Positions 23,984-35,427 of a stretch of DNA of 64,000 nt are shown piece by piece. Where the stretch lies: positions 1 to 64,000 of the forward strand of contig NZ_JAGGQU010000013.1 of NCBI RefSeq assembly GCF_018613155.1, written 5' to 3'. The DNA comes from Bacillus sp. ISL-55 (GTDB taxonomy: Bacteria; Bacillota; Bacilli; Bacillales; Cytobacillaceae). Numbering within the stretch: the first letter of the stretch is position 1; every line of letters starts with the position of its first letter. The notes below the pieces were generated by a model that saw only the letters and a program-made list of their open reading frames with translations, did no database searches and was not told the origin of the DNA. A program made the translations under genes and the position numbers.

Positions 23984-24922
23984 TTAAGCAAGTACAGCCA
24001 TAACGTTGCGGACTGCTTCTGCAGACTTATCAAGTGCTGCTTTTTCTTCTGAAGTCAGTTCAAGCTCGATTACTTTCTCGATACCGCCAGCGCCAAGGAT
24101 TGTCGGCACTCCAAGGTAAATTCCTTCGTAACCATACTCTCCTTCTAGATATGCAATAGAAGGCAATACGCGTCGCTGATCCTTCAAGATAGCTTCACAC
24201 ATTTCAACCAGGGAAGCTGCCGGCGCATAGTAAGCGCTGCCATTCCCAAGAAGGTTAACGATTTCGCCGCCGCCTTTGCGAGTGCGTTCGACGATGGCAT
24301 CAAGGCGTTCTTTTGGAATTAGTGTTTCGAGAGGAATGCCCCCTGCATATGAATAACGCACAAGTGGAACCATGTCATCGCCATGGCCACCAAGAACGAA
24401 ACCAGTAACGTCTTTAACAGACAGGTTTAATTCCTGAGCCACGAATGTACGGAAACGAGCTGTGTCCAATACGCCCGATTGACCGATTACGCGATTCTTA
24501 GGAAAGCCAGACTCTTTGAAAATAGTATAAGTCATCGCATCAACCGGATTCGTCAATACAACGATGAAACTATCAGGAGAGTGCTTGGCGATTTCCTGGG
24601 CTACACTTTTCATGATTTTTTGGTTCGTCTGGACAAGGTCATCACGGCTCATGCCAGGTTTGCGCGCAATACCAGCAGTTACAACAACGATGTCTGAGTC
24701 TTTCGTATCTTCATAGCTGGAAGTACCGGTAATGTTCGCGTCGAAACCTTGCACCGGGCTCGCTTCAAGCATATCAAGCGCTTTACCCTTTGTAGGGTTC
24801 TCCATTTGCGGGATATCGACTAATACTACATCCCCAAGTTCCTTCTGTGCTAGCAAGAATGCTGTTGTTGCTCCTGTGAATCCTCCACCAATGACTGAAA
24901 TCTTTTTGCGTTTCAATGACAT
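23984..24922 (-). CDS. mdh: Malate dehydrogenase
   Basis: A 312-residue LDH-like MDH with the NAD-binding loop [13 protein letters not shown], the substrate-binding Arg loop ([11 protein letters not shown]), [11 protein letters not shown] and the catalytic His in [11 protein letters not shown]. It interconverts malate and oxaloacetate. The order citZ-icd-mdh is as in B. subtilis, but a ~280-nt gap holding a MITE separates it from icd. The start follows GAGGAAGCC. Confidence 0.97.
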   Translation of the reverse strand: MSLKRKKISVIGGGFTGATTAFLLAQKELGDVVLVDIPQMENPTKGKALDMLEASPVQGFDANITGTSSYEDTKDSDIVVVTAGIARKPGMSRDDLVQTNQKIMKSVAQEIAKHSPDSFIVVLTNPVDAMTYTIFKESGFPKNRVIGQSGVLDTARFRTFVAQELNLSVKDVTGFVLGGHGDDMVPLVRYSYAGGIPLETLIPKERLDAIVERTRKGGGEIVNLLGNGSAYYAPAASLVEMCEAILKDQRRVLPSIAYLEGEYGYEGIYLGVPTILGAGGIEKVIELELTSEEKAALDKSAEAVRNVMAVLA

Positions 24923-24957
24923 AAGGCTTCCTCCTCAGAACGAATATATTTTTAAAA

Positions 24958-25140
24958 AGGCTCTTTTCTCAAACTTTGCTGCTATATCTACTAAATAGGA
25001 TGGAATTACCTATGTTTCTACAAAAAATCAACCCTTATGAAGAGAAAAGAGCTTGCAAACTTAGTACCGACATACAAAATGGATTTTATCACGTTAAAAT
25101 CGGCTTTAGGATTTTAACAACCATCTTTACGAGAACAACC
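24958..25140 (+). mobile_element. MITE-like element (Family C), copy 3
   Basis: 183 bp with ends AGGCTCTTTTCTCAAAC and GAGAACAACC, flanked by the 7-bp direct repeat TTTAAAA (24951-24957 and 25141-25147). It lies between icd and mdh within the TCA cluster. Confidence 0.87.
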
Positions 25141-25165
25141 TTTAAAAATATATGTTATTTATGTA

Positions 25166-25191
25166 AAGGCTATCCTTAAAAAGGATAGCCT
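25166..25191 (-). terminator. Hairpin after icd
   Basis: AAGGCTATCC/GGATAGCCTT stem directly after icd with a short T tail on the minus strand. It may be a weak terminator or a 3'-end stabiliser. Confidence 0.55.
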
Positions 25192-25202
25192 TCCGCACTT
25201 TT

Positions 25203-26471
25203 TTAGCCCATGTTCTTGATCAGTTCATCACCGAACTCAGAAGTCTTAACTTCTGTAGCGCCATCCATCAAACGTGCAAAGTCATATGTTACAACCTTTG
25301 AAGCGATTGATTTTTCCATTGACTTGACAATCAAGTTAGCTGCTTCAGTCCAGCCAAGGTGCTCAAGCATAAGAACGCCTGAAAGGATAACTGAAGATGG
25401 GTTAACTTTATCCAAACCAGCATATTTCGGAGCAGTTCCATGAGTTGCTTCGAAAATAGCGTGGCCAGTTTCATAGTTGATGTTTGCTCCAGGAGCGATA
25501 CCGATACCGCCTACCTGTGCTGCAAGTGCATCAGAAATGTAGTCTCCGTTCAGGTTCATTGTTGCAACAACATCGAACTCTTTCGGACGTGTAAGAATCT
25601 GCTGAAGGAAGATATCTGCGATCGCATCTTTAACGATGATTTTGCCAGCTGCCTCAGCGTCAGATTGAGCTTTATTTGCTGCATCTGTACCTTGTTCATC
25701 TTTAATCTTGTCATACTGAGCCCAAGTGAATACCTTATCACCGAATTCCTTTTCAGCAAGTTCATAACCCCAGTTTTTGAACGCGCCTTCTGTGAATTTC
25801 ATGATATTGCCTTTATGTACAAGCGTTAATGATTTACGGCCTTCTGTGATGGCGTAATTGATCGCTGAACGTACAAGGCGCTCTGTTCCTTCTTTGGAAA
25901 CAGGCTTGATACCGATACCTGAAGTTTCAGGGAAACGGATTTTATTTACACCCATTTCGTTTTGCAGGAATCCAATAAGCTTTTTGACTTCGTCAGATCC
26001 GCTTGCATACTCGATACCAGCATAGATATCTTCAGTGTTTTCACGGAAAATAACCATGTCAGTGTCCTGTGGACGCTTTACAGGAGAAGGAACACCTTCA
26101 AACCAGCGAACTGGGCGCAGGCAGACGAATAGGTCAAGTTCTTGACGCAATGCTACGTTAAGAGAGCGGATTCCGCCACCGATTGGTGTTGTTAAAGGCC
26201 CTTTAATCGCGATTAAGTATTCATTGATTAATTCTAAAGTTTCGCTTGGAAGCCACTCACCAGTTTGGTTGAATGCCTTTTCTCCAGCAAGAACTTCTTT
26301 CCAGACAATCTTTTTCTCACCCTTGTATGCTTTTTCAACTGCTGCATCAAGAACGCGGACAGAAGCTGCCCAGATGTCAGGACCTGTACCGTCACCTTCG
26401 ATAAAAGGAACGATTGGATTGTTTGGTACGTTTAAAACTCCATCTTTTACTGTGATTTTTTCACCTTGCAT
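25203..26471 (-). CDS. icd: NADP-dependent isocitrate dehydrogenase
   Basis: A 422-residue enzyme (423 in B. subtilis) with [10 protein letters not shown]-type N-terminus ([14 protein letters not shown]), the substrate Ser motif [11 protein letters not shown], the metal-binding [15 protein letters not shown] and the cofactor region [12 protein letters not shown] followed by NPSSVILSG. It decarboxylates isocitrate to 2-oxoglutarate. The ATG at 26471 follows TTTGGAGGGAGAG; the six extra residues of the longer ORF overlap that site. Confidence 0.97.
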   Translation of the reverse strand: MQGEKITVKDGVLNVPNNPIVPFIEGDGTGPDIWAASVRVLDAAVEKAYKGEKKIVWKEVLAGEKAFNQTGEWLPSETLELINEYLIAIKGPLTTPIGGGIRSLNVALRQELDLFVCLRPVRWFEGVPSPVKRPQDTDMVIFRENTEDIYAGIEYASGSDEVKKLIGFLQNEMGVNKIRFPETSGIGIKPVSKEGTERLVRSAINYAITEGRKSLTLVHKGNIMKFTEGAFKNWGYELAEKEFGDKVFTWAQYDKIKDEQGTDAANKAQSDAEAAGKIIVKDAIADIFLQQILTRPKEFDVVATMNLNGDYISDALAAQVGGIGIAPGANINYETGHAIFEATHGTAPKYAGLDKVNPSSVILSGVLMLEHLGWTEAANLIVKSMEKSIASKVVTYDFARLMDGATEVKTSEFGDELIKNMG

Positions 26472-26663
26472 ATTATTCTCTCCCTCCAAAATCCTACTTC
26501 ATTTACAGATTCAAAGGTTAGCAGGCGAGATTGCCACTAACCTTTTTTAGAAGCTGATTATCCATCAATTTATAAAAATTCGGTTGGAAATCAGCTTCCT
26601 TCACTCTCCTATTAGAACAATTTTTCACTAAAAAGTAAAATATTGCTCCTTTATCTCTAATAA

Positions 26664-27779
26664 TTATCTCATTTCGATGGCAACATATTCCTGCTTGCCA
26701 GGACCTGTATAATCAGCACGAGGGCGGATCAGGCGGTTGTTGTCATACTGCTCAAGGATATGCGCAAGCCATCCGGATACACGGCTTACAGCAAAAATTG
26801 GCGTGAACAGGTCATGGTCGATGCCAAGGCTGTGGTATACAGATGCTGAGTAGAAGTCAACATTTGGCGGAAGGTTCTTTTCGCCTGTAACGATTTCTTC
26901 AATCTTAGTGGACATTTCGTACCAGTGAGGTTCACCAGTCAGTCCAGTCAGCCTCTTGGACATTTCTCTCAGATGCTTCGCACGCGGGTCTCCCTGGCGG
27001 TATACACGGTGTCCAAAGCCCATGATCTTCTCTTTGTTCGCAAGCTTTCCGCGGATTGCCGGCTCAACATTTTCAAGAGTGCCGATTTCAGTCAGCATTT
27101 TCATAACTGCTTCATTTGCTCCCCCATGAAGAGGGCCTTTCAATGCACCGATCGCAGCTGTAACACCAGAATACACATCAGATAGTGTTGCAACGCAGAC
27201 ACGCGCTGTGAATGTTGAAGCGTTCAGCTCATGGTCAGCATGAAGCACTAGCGCCTTGTTCATAGCTTCTACTGCTATTTCATCTGGCTCTTCTCCAGTC
27301 AGCATATAAAGGAAGTTTGCCGCGAAGTTAAGGTCTTCTCTTGGCGCGATTGGCTCAAGACCTTTCCTTACTCTCGCGAAAGCCGTAACGATAGCTGGCA
27401 TCTTAGCCTGGAGGCGGATCGCTTTGCGGTAATTCGCTTCTTTTTCCATTACATCTGATTCATCATCATATAATCCTAAAAGAGATACAGCCGAGCGAAC
27501 GGCAGCCATCGGATGGACTTTATCAATCGGGTACATCTTGAAATGCTCAAGAACTTCTTTTGGCAAAGCCGCATTCTCTGCAAGCTGCTTTTTCAATTCT
27601 TCCAATTCTGCTGCTGTTGGAAGCTTGCGGTGCCATAATAAGTAAATCACTTCTTCGAAACTAGCATTTTCAGCTAGATCATCAATGTCATAGCCTACAT
27701 AAGTCAGCGTGTCATCGATAATAGAGCTGATAGAAGATGTTGTTGCCACTACCCCTTCAAGACCACGTGTTACTGTCAT
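26664..27779 (-). CDS. citZ: Citrate synthase
   Basis: A 371-residue citrate synthase (372 in B. subtilis) starting MTVTRGLEGVVATTSSISS. Catalytic His are in LHADHELNAS and MGFGHRVYR, and the Asp lies in the segment NVDFYSASVYHSLG. It condenses oxaloacetate and acetyl-CoA. The ATG at 27779 follows AAAGGAGAG; the longer ORF adds 11 residues without support. A ~290-nt leader with a cre-like site precedes it. Confidence 0.97.
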   Translation of the reverse strand: MTVTRGLEGVVATTSSISSIIDDTLTYVGYDIDDLAENASFEEVIYLLWHRKLPTAAELEELKKQLAENAALPKEVLEHFKMYPIDKVHPMAAVRSAVSLLGLYDDESDVMEKEANYRKAIRLQAKMPAIVTAFARVRKGLEPIAPREDLNFAANFLYMLTGEEPDEIAVEAMNKALVLHADHELNASTFTARVCVATLSDVYSGVTAAIGALKGPLHGGANEAVMKMLTEIGTLENVEPAIRGKLANKEKIMGFGHRVYRQGDPRAKHLREMSKRLTGLTGEPHWYEMSTKIEEIVTGEKNLPPNVDFYSASVYHSLGIDHDLFTPIFAVSRVSGWLAHILEQYDNNRLIRPRADYTGPGKQEYVAIEMR

Positions 27780-27981
27780 ACTCAATCTCTCCTTTGTAGT
27801 TAATTTCCCCATATCCCATTTTGTCTGTATGTTGAATTGCTGATAAAAACAACGATATCAGAAAAAAAGAATTTTCTGACACTTTATGTGCAAAGCCGGA
27901 CCATACACCGGCGACAGACCGATACAGCCGATATACCCTAAACACATGGGTACCGAGCGCTTGCTCAGGCAACCGGCAAAA

Positions 27982-27996
27982 AGAAAATGCTTACAT
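27982..27996 (-). promoter_or_regulatory. cre-like site in citZ leader
   Basis: ATGTAAGCATTTTCT on the minus strand matches the cre consensus WTGNAANCGNWNNCW at all fixed positions but one (A for the central G). It lies about 70-85 nt after the predicted transcription start, where bound CcpA would act as a roadblock. citZ is CcpA-controlled in B. subtilis. Confidence 0.55.
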
Positions 27997-28073
27997 TTTA
28001 TTAAATTTAAAAACCGTGGATACCTTCTCCATCCCCAGGCCTATGTAAGGGAATGGAAGCAGTTACAAGTCCT

Positions 28074-28102
28074 ATTATAAACAATTATCTGACATTTGTG
28101 AA
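28074..28102 (-). promoter_or_regulatory. Sigma-A promoter of citZ
   Basis: TTCACA (28102-28097) and TATAAT (28079-28074) with a 17-bp spacer; the start would be near 28067, giving a ~290-nt leader with several inverted repeats. Confidence 0.65.
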
Positions 28103-28146
28103 TGAAAACAACTTAAATCAATATAAAATATTATTTTACAAAAAGG

Positions 28147-28605
28147 CTATTTAAATAATTCAAAGATTTTCATAGCCGCAAATGCGATACCGGCACCAAT
28201 CAAAGGACCAACTGCTACTCCTTTGAATAATGATACGGCCAGAATTGTTCCCAGGACCAGAGCCGTCGTTATATGGGGATCTTCGGCCAGCAAGGTAACT
28301 CCGCCTTTTGCAAGCAGAGCAACTGCCATCCCGGATATCAATGCTATCCATGCATAGGGTGACTTGAAAGCACCACCTAAATCTTTAAAGCCAATATCAC
28401 CGCTGGCAATGGGCGCCAGAACAGCAATAGTAATAACCGTTACACCCCAGTTAATACCCTTACCCTGGAGCAGAGAAAATGTTTTGGCTTCAACACCCGC
28501 AATCTTCATCACAAGCAGGACCAGGACCGCAATAATTAACGATTGGTTTTTCGCAAGAAAAGCAATTGCCAATAAAGTTAGTAAAAAAAGCATAGGCTCA
28601 AGCAT
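28147..28605 (-). CDS. ytwI: DUF441 family membrane protein (YtwI-like)
   Basis: A 152-residue very hydrophobic protein with about four to five membrane helices and Gly-rich turns (PIASGDIGFKDLGGAFKSP). It matches the DUF441 family in size and in its place between citZ and ytvI. The function is unknown. The ATG follows GGAAGGATGAC and an extended -10 promoter lies upstream. Confidence 0.82.
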   Translation of the reverse strand: MLEPMLFLLTLLAIAFLAKNQSLIIAVLVLLVMKIAGVEAKTFSLLQGKGINWGVTVITIAVLAPIASGDIGFKDLGGAFKSPYAWIALISGMAVALLAKGGVTLLAEDPHITTALVLGTILAVSLFKGVAVGPLIGAGIAFAAMKIFELFK

Positions 28606-28634
28606 AAAATTGTCATCCTTCCACGGTTAAAACT

Positions 28635-28664
28635 ATTGTAACATAATTAAAAATATTACACCAA
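28635..28664 (-). promoter_or_regulatory. Promoter of the DUF441 gene
   Basis: TTGGTG (28664-28659), 18-bp spacer, extended -10 TGT-TACAAT (28640-28635). The rest of the gap to ytvI at 29016 holds A/T-rich sequence in which I recognise nothing else. Confidence 0.6.
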
Positions 28665-29015
28665 ACAGGTAGGATTAACAGTTGTTGCACCTACTGATTA
28701 TACGCTTTAGCTGCTTGTTTACATGCACAATTCCACAAATGAATATACTGCTTTGAACAATTTACATCATTTTATTTGGACAGCCTTTTTGCGAATTCTC
28801 CTTTCAAAGATTACGCCGGACGCAAATAGGTATGTGGATTTCAAAAAAGCCATTCTCTTAGATATTTTATATTTTAAAGGATTTTTTAAAATTAAATCGA
28901 ATCTTTTAAAATTATAAGCCGTATATTTTAGGAAACTTTCAGGACTGGCATCAAGCTTTTAAGATATACAAACAGTATTGGCATCCAGTTGGCCATTCCA
29001 AAAGGAGGAACCTGT

Positions 29016-30143
29016 TTGAATCTAGTATATCTACATAGGACATTGCGTTTTATTTTCGTAATTGGTATCGTTGTGGCCGGCGCACTTGCACTTTTTTTCG
29101 TATCCAAAGTAACTTACCCATTCATCATCGGCTTCCTGATTGCTTTTATGATGAATCCGCTAGTAAACTTTTTCCAGACACGTGCAAAAATGCCCAGGTC
29201 TCTGGCGGTACTCATATCCCTTGTGTTAATCATGTTGGTGTTCGCAGGGCTGATTACATTGCTTGTTGTCGAGATCGCCTCAGGGGCTGAGTATTTAGCG
29301 AAAGTAGTTCCTGACCATCTGGTTACTTTGATCGATTATATTGAACATTTATTTGCTGCTCAACTAATTCCTCTTTACAATCAGCTGACAGGTATGTTCC
29401 AAAGCCTTGAATCGGGGCAGCAGGATACCATAATGGATAATATCCAAAACGTCGGCGCCACCATCGGGACAACGACAGGAAATTTTATCAAGGACTTTTT
29501 CGAAAAAATCCCTAACATCCTGTCCTGGTTTCCGAATGCAGCAACCGTCCTTATTTTCTCATTATTAGGGACTTTCTTCATAAGCAAAGACTGGTATAGA
29601 TTATCGGCAATGGGTACCAGGTTTTTGCCTAATCGCGCAAGGACGAGCAGCAAGACTGTTTTTGATGATTTAAAAAAGGCATTATTCGGTTTTGTCAGAG
29701 CACAGGCTACACTGGTGTCGATCACTACCGTCATTATCCTGATTGGTTTGCTGATCCTTCGTGTCGATTATGCCATCACGATTGCCCTGGTTACCGGTAT
29801 CGTTGATATCATTCCATATCTCGGAACGGGGGCTGTCTTTGTCCCTTGGATCATCTATGAGGCGATTGCCGGAGAGATGAGTACTGCCATCGGGTTAGGT
29901 GTCTTGTATGTTGTTGTATTGGTCCAAAGGCAGATCATGGAGCCAAAAATACTCTCATCAAGTATCGGGCTTGACCCGCTTGCAACCCTGATCGCTCTGT
30001 TCGTCGGCTTCAAGACCATCGGCTTCATCGGGCTGATTGTCGGTCCAGTCATCCTGGTGATTATCAATACACTGCAGCGCGCGAATGTGTTCCGGGATAT
30101 TTGGACATTCGTTAAAGGCAAAGATGAATTGATTATAAAATAG
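29016..30143 (+). CDS. ytvI: Sporulation integral membrane protein YtvI (AI-2E transporter family)
   Basis: A 375-residue protein (371 in B. subtilis) with about eight membrane helices. It has the AI-2E/PerM family pattern: two N-terminal helices, an extended loop (about 100-150) and a C-terminal bundle (DIIPYLGTGAVFVPW, SIGLDPLATLIALFVGFK). The role in sporulation is unclear. TTG at 29016 is chosen because AAGGAGGAAC lies 4 nt upstream (GGAGG core 7 nt); the start at 28989 would place that site inside the gene. It is the first plus-strand gene after a long minus-strand run. Confidence 0.88.
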   Translation: MNLVYLHRTLRFIFVIGIVVAGALALFFVSKVTYPFIIGFLIAFMMNPLVNFFQTRAKMPRSLAVLISLVLIMLVFAGLITLLVVEIASGAEYLAKVVPDHLVTLIDYIEHLFAAQLIPLYNQLTGMFQSLESGQQDTIMDNIQNVGATIGTTTGNFIKDFFEKIPNILSWFPNAATVLIFSLLGTFFISKDWYRLSAMGTRFLPNRARTSSKTVFDDLKKALFGFVRAQATLVSITTVIILIGLLILRVDYAITIALVTGIVDIIPYLGTGAVFVPWIIYEAIAGEMSTAIGLGVLYVVVLVQRQIMEPKILSSSIGLDPLATLIALFVGFKTIGFIGLIVGPVILVIINTLQRANVFRDIWTFVKGKDELIIK

Positions 30144-30164
30144 GATAGGATCCACGCTTATGAA

Positions 30165-30196
30165 AAAACGCCAACCTCACAGCAGGTTGGCGTTTT
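30165..30196. terminator. Bidirectional terminator, ytvI and fxsA
   Basis: A 13-bp stem AAAACGCCAACCT/AGGTTGGCGTTTT with a 6-nt loop between convergent genes. Confidence 0.9.
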
Positions 30197-30232
30197 CTAT
30201 TTATCCAGCTTCAGCGCTTGCACTTTTCTATG

Positions 30233-30619
30233 TTAACGAATGACTCTGATCGTACCTTTATCAATCCAGTTACGGAATAATCTGAGCATTAATGCTTTAA
30301 AAAACTTCCTGGTCGGTGGTGCCAGAAGCAAAAATCCAAGAGTGTCAGTAATGAAGCCTGGTGTCAGGAGAAGAGTACCGCCGACTAGGATGCTGACTCC
30401 ATCTAGGATGACATCGCCTGGCATCATGCCTCTGCTTAACTGGTCCTGAGTTCTTCTTATCGTTTCCAATCCCTGCTGCTTCGCTAAAAATGCCCCCAGG
30501 AAACCTGTAAGGATGATGAGAAGAATCGTCGGCCAAATTCCAATCGTTTGACCAGAAAGAAGCAGGAGCGCAATCTCAGCAGCCGGAACAATAACTAGTA
30601 ACAAAAAAATATATTTCAT
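30233..30619 (-). CDS. fxsA: FxsA family membrane protein
   Basis: A 128-residue protein with three to four hydrophobic segments and the FxsA core GFLGAFLAKQQGLETIRRTQ, then LLLTPGFITDTLGFLLLAPPTR. Family members are inner-membrane proteins; E. coli FxsA suppresses F-exclusion of phage T7, but the native role is unknown. The ATG at 30619 has GAGGTGGAGA before it; the 44 extra N-terminal residues of the longer ORF are not credible. A promoter lies at 30656-30685 and a 52-bp repeat array begins 137 bp upstream of the start. Confidence 0.85.
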   Translation of the reverse strand: MKYIFLLLVIVPAAEIALLLLSGQTIGIWPTILLIILTGFLGAFLAKQQGLETIRRTQDQLSRGMMPGDVILDGVSILVGGTLLLTPGFITDTLGFLLLAPPTRKFFKALMLRLFRNWIDKGTIRVIR

Positions 30620-30655
30620 TCTCCACCTCAATGTTTTGGAATAGCTTGTCCTTCT

Positions 30656-30685
30656 ATTATACGTGGCGAGGTGACGAGAATACAA
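30656..30685 (-). promoter_or_regulatory. Promoter of fxsA
   Basis: TTGTAT (30685-30680), 18-bp spacer, TATAAT (30661-30656). The 52-bp array starts about 70 bp upstream of the -35. Confidence 0.65.
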
Positions 30686-30755
30686 TATTATGATTGGTGG
30701 AGATTCCTGAAGATAAAACGGGCTCGAAAAAGGGTTAACCCTATTGCACAAGCAC

Positions 30756-31320
30756 TTCGGACATTTTCAGCATGATCACTCGGTGTTTTGTCCGAACATG
30801 CGGTGTCTTCGGACATTTCCAGCATGATCACTCGGGGTTTTGTCCGAACATAGGGTGACTTCGGACATTTCCAGCATGATCACACGCTGATTTGTCCGAA
30901 CACGGGGTGTCTTCGGACATTTCCAGCATGATCACTCGGGGTTTTGTCCGAACATGGGGTGACTTCGGACATTTTCAGCATGATCACTCGGTGTTTTGTC
31001 CGAACATGGGGTGTCTTCGGACATTTTCAGCAAAATCACTCGGTGTTTTGTCCGAACACGGGGTGTCTTCGGACAGCTATTCCTCACTTCCTATGAAAGC
31101 TGTCTGAACTTGAGGTCACTTCGGACAGCTTTTCCTCGTTTCCTGTTAAAGCTGTCTGAACTTGAGGTCACTTCAGACAGCTTTTCCTCACTTCCTATGA
31201 AAGCTGTCTGAACTTCGACTGTCTTCGGACAGCTTTTCCTCACTTCCCACGAAAGCTGTCCGAACTTGGCACGACTTTTGCCGCTCTTCCTCATTTCCTG
31301 AAAAAGCTGTCTGAAACTGG
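30756..31320. repeat. 52-bp dyad tandem array 1 (11 units)
   Basis: TTCGGACA-type unit starts are at 30756, 30808, 30860, 30912, 30964, 31016, 31068, 31120, 31172, 31224 and a decayed one at 31276: an exact 52-bp period. Units 1-6 pair TTCGGACA with TGTCCGAA (centres 33 bp apart). Units 7-10 pair TTCGGACAGCTTT-type arms with AAAGCTGTCYGAA. ORFs across it on both strands are artefacts of the repeat. It fills the fxsA-pyk gap. Confidence 0.95.
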
Positions 31321-31351
31321 TAGGCTACCCAAGGGTAACTCCAGGAATTAT

Positions 31352-31391
31352 AAATAAAAGCGTGAAATCGGTAAGATTTCACGCTTTATTT
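31352..31391 (-). terminator. Terminator after pyk
   Basis: A long stem GCGTGAAATC/GATTTCACGC with flanking A and T runs just after the pyk stop. Confidence 0.88.
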
Positions 31392-31400
31392 GGATGATAT

Positions 31401-33161
31401 TTATAAGACACTTGCATGTCCTTTGTAGATGACGCCTCTTGCTGAGTCAACCGTAATCTCCTGGCCATCTTCGAATAGTTGCATTGCGTTTTCTACGCCG
31501 ACGATGACTGGGATTCCCAGGTTCAATCCGACAACTGCTGCATGGCTTGTCAAACCGCCTTCTACTGTAATCAAAGCACTGCACTTCTCAAGTGCTGGGA
31601 CCATTTCGCGGTCTGAGCCGATTGTTACAAGGATGCTTCCTTGTTTTACCTTACTGATTGCTTCTTGTGCATCCTTCGCAATAACTACTCTTCCGTATGC
31701 AGACTTGCGTCCGATACCTTGAGCTTTTGCAAGGATATCGCCTACTACATGGATCTTCATCAGGTTCGTTGTGCCTGCTTCTCCAACAGGTACACCCGCT
31801 GTGATGACGACAAGGTCACCGTGCGAAACAAGACCGCTGTTCACACTTTCATCTACTGCGATTGCGAGCATTTCGTCAGTTGTTTCAGCTTTTTGGCCAA
31901 GCTGAGGATACACTCCCCATACTAGAGCCAAACGGCGAAGAACATGGTCATTCGATGTTGCTGCAATGATTGGAGCCTTCGGGCGGTATTTCGAAATCAT
32001 ACGGGCTGTATGACCGCTTTCAGTCGGTGTGATGATTGCGTTCACTTCAAGGTTCAACGCTGTATGTGCAACCGATTGTCCGATAGCATCCGTGATATTG
32101 TGCTCTGTATTTTTACTGCGAGCTGATAAAAGCTCTTTATGATCAAGTGCTTGTTCTGCACGCGATGCGATATTATGCATTGTCTGTACAGCTTCCACAG
32201 GATATTGTCCTGCAGCTGTTTCACCAGAAAGCATGATTGCATCTGTTCCATCAAAGATCGCATTTGCTACGTCACTTGCTTCTGCGCGTGTCGGACGCGG
32301 ATTGCGCTGCATGGAATCAAGCATCTGGGTGGCCGTGATAACAGGCTTACCAAGTGTATTGCACTTTTTGATCAGTTCTTTTTGCACAAGTGGTACTTCT
32401 TCAGCCGGAATTTCGACACCAAGGTCTCCACGGGCAACCATCAGGCCATCAGAAACTTCAAGAATTTCATTGATGTTATCGACGCCTTCCTGGTTTTCAA
32501 TTTTAGGGATGATTTGGATATAGGAACCGTTGTTTTCCTCAAGCAGCTGACGGATTTCCAACACATCTGTCGCGCGGCGCACAAAAGATGCTGCAATAAA
32601 ATCTACACCTTGCTCAATACCAAATAGGATATCCTTTGCGTCTTTTTCGGTGATTCCTGGCAGGTTGACTGAAACACCTGGTACGTTCACACCTTTTTTA
32701 TTCTTAAGCGTTCCGCTGTTCATTACCCTAGTTTTGATCTCATTGTTAGACTTGTCGATGCTGATAACTTCCAGACCGATCAATCCGTCATCAAGAAGGA
32801 TTTTCGCTCCTGGATGTACATCATCAATCAATTGGTCATAAGTAACAGAGAACTTTTCCGCTGTGCCCAGCACCTCTGTCATAGAAACGATGCATTCCTG
32901 GCCTGTCGTAAGCTCGATCGCTCCGTTTTCCATATCATTCGTGCGGATTTCAGGGCCTTTTGTATCAAGAAGGATACCTACCTTCTTCCCTGTTTTCTCA
33001 GCAGCTTCTCTGATATTCTTGATACGTGCAGCGTGTTCCTCATGATTTCCATGTGAAAAATTAAGACGCGAAACATTCATACCTGCTTCAATCAATTGAA
33101 CTAATTTGTCTACACTTTCACTTGCGGGCCCAATAGTACAAACAATTTTTGTTTTGCGCAT
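31401..33161 (-). CDS. pyk: Pyruvate kinase
   Basis: A 586-residue pyruvate kinase (585 in B. subtilis): N-terminal [16 protein letters not shown], the metal-binding segment [11 protein letters not shown] and TATQMLDSM of the barrel, an allosteric C domain, and the extra ~110-residue PEP-utiliser-like tail found in Bacilli ([20 protein letters not shown]). It makes pyruvate and ATP from PEP and ADP. The ATG at 33161 follows AGGAGGTTG. It lies 33 nt after pfkA in one operon. Confidence 0.98.
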   Translation of the reverse strand: MRKTKIVCTIGPASESVDKLVQLIEAGMNVSRLNFSHGNHEEHAARIKNIREAAEKTGKKVGILLDTKGPEIRTNDMENGAIELTTGQECIVSMTEVLGTAEKFSVTYDQLIDDVHPGAKILLDDGLIGLEVISIDKSNNEIKTRVMNSGTLKNKKGVNVPGVSVNLPGITEKDAKDILFGIEQGVDFIAASFVRRATDVLEIRQLLEENNGSYIQIIPKIENQEGVDNINEILEVSDGLMVARGDLGVEIPAEEVPLVQKELIKKCNTLGKPVITATQMLDSMQRNPRPTRAEASDVANAIFDGTDAIMLSGETAAGQYPVEAVQTMHNIASRAEQALDHKELLSARSKNTEHNITDAIGQSVAHTALNLEVNAIITPTESGHTARMISKYRPKAPIIAATSNDHVLRRLALVWGVYPQLGQKAETTDEMLAIAVDESVNSGLVSHGDLVVITAGVPVGEAGTTNLMKIHVVGDILAKAQGIGRKSAYGRVVIAKDAQEAISKVKQGSILVTIGSDREMVPALEKCSALITVEGGLTSHAAVVGLNLGIPVIVGVENAMQLFEDGQEITVDSARGVIYKGHASVL

Positions 33162-33194
33162 AGCTTGCAACCTCCTGGTTTACTGTAAAAGAGA

Positions 33195-34163
<969 letters not shown>

Positions 34164-34251
34164 TCATTCAATATGTACTGTACCAAAAACTAAACGTAGT
34201 ATTCTGATATTAGCTTGTCTTATTATAAACAGAATACCCGGGAATATTTCT

Positions 34252-34337
34252 AAAATACCACGTAGAATACCTTATCTCAACTGAATCCTCAATATTGACA
34301 ATAAGACGGAATTATCGAGTAATTGCAAGCGCTTTAA
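34252..34337 (-). promoter_or_regulatory. pfkA-pyk promoter with upstream cre-like site
   Basis: TTGAGA (34280-34275) and TATTTT (34257-34252) with a 17-bp spacer give a start near 34245. A cre-like sequence TTGCAAGCGCTTTAA (plus strand, 34323-34337) is centred about 85 bp upstream, where CcpA can activate. A second possible -10 (TATAAT) lies closer to the gene. Both assignments are tentative. Confidence 0.45.
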
Positions 34338-34426
34338 TAGTATTTTCAACACAGCCGCCTTCGTATTAATGACTACTTTTGGGTGCATGTTCAATTTGTC
34401 AAGATATATTTTTATAAAATAAAAAT

Positions 34427-34452
34427 AAAAACGTGCTGTTTCGCACGTTTTA
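34427..34452 (-). terminator. Terminator at accA stop
   Basis: AAAACGTGC/GCACGTTTT stem overlapping the accA stop codon, followed on the minus strand by a T-rich run. Confidence 0.8.
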
Positions 34453-35427
34453 TTTTACCCCTATAAATTCAGTTGGAAACGAAAACTCTCCAATTCGTTT
34501 ATATTTTTCGTAGCGTTGACTCAGGAGTGTCCCTTCATCTAGAACAAGCAGTTCGGACATTGAGTCTTTTAAAACTTTATCCATATATTTTGCCTGCTGC
34601 TTTAGGTCTTTATGAGCACCGCCCTTAACTTCAGGTATGATTTCATCTATGATACCTAGTCCTTTAAGGTCTGGTGCAGTGATCTTCATTGTTTCGGCAG
34701 CTTTTTTCGCCAAAGTAGAATCTTTCCAAAGAATGGCAGCTGCTCCTTCAGGAGAGATCACAGAGTACGTGGAGTTCTCTAGCATATGAATGTAATTGCC
34801 GACTCCAAGCGCCAGCGCTCCACCGCTTCCGCCTTCACCAATGACCACACAGATTACCGGAACGGTGAGCCCTGCCATCTCGAATAGATTGCGGGCAATC
34901 GCCTCACTTTGACCACGCTCTTCTGCCGCTTTTCCAGGGTACGCCCCCTTCGTATCAATGAAGCAAATAATCGGACGCCTGAATTTCTCAGCCTGCTTCA
35001 TCAATCGCAAAGCCTTCCGGTAACCTTCAGGATGTGGCATGCCAAAATTTCTGCGGATATTTTCCTTTGTATCTTTTCCGCGCTGATGGCCAATAACGGT
35101 CACGGGGTAGCCATGAAACTTAGCGATACCGCCAACAATTGCTTCATCGTCACCATATAATCTGTCACCATGACATTCGAAGAAGTCAGTAAAGAGCAAA
35201 GAGATGTATTCAAGCGTTGTCGGCCGATTTGGATGGCGGGCAATTTGTACCCTGTCCCACGGTTTCATGTTCTCGTATACTTCAGATTCAAGCTTTTGCA
35301 GTCTTGTTTCCAATTTATCAATTTCCGCGGTAAGATCTACATCCGTATTCTTCGTGAATTCCTTGAGCTCACTGATTTTATTCCTGAGCTCCATTACTGG
35401 TTTTTCAAATTCTAGTTCTCCTGCCAT
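34450..35427 (-). CDS. accA: Acetyl-CoA carboxylase carboxyltransferase subunit alpha
   Basis: A 325-residue crotonase-fold subunit with an N-terminal helical region (1-60) and conserved [33 protein letters not shown] and [16 protein letters not shown]. With AccD it transfers CO2 from biotin-BCCP to acetyl-CoA to make malonyl-CoA. The start overlaps the accD end by 16 nt and is preceded by AGGAGGGAC within accD, so the two are translated together. Confidence 0.97.
   Translation of the reverse strand: MAGELEFEKPVMELRNKISELKEFTKNTDVDLTAEIDKLETRLQKLESEVYENMKPWDRVQIARHPNRPTTLEYISLLFTDFFECHGDRLYGDDEAIVGGIAKFHGYPVTVIGHQRGKDTKENIRRNFGMPHPEGYRKALRLMKQAEKFRRPIICFIDTKGAYPGKAAEERGQSEAIARNLFEMAGLTVPVICVVIGEGGSGGALALGVGNYIHMLENSTYSVISPEGAAAILWKDSTLAKKAAETMKITAPDLKGLGIIDEIIPEVKGGAHKDLKQQAKYMDKVLKDSMSELLVLDEGTLLSQRYEKYKRIGEFSFPTEFIGVK

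Noticed and set aside
28723-28917. 64-codon ORF upstream of ytvI
   Set aside because: No ribosome site and A/T-driven composition; probably noncoding.
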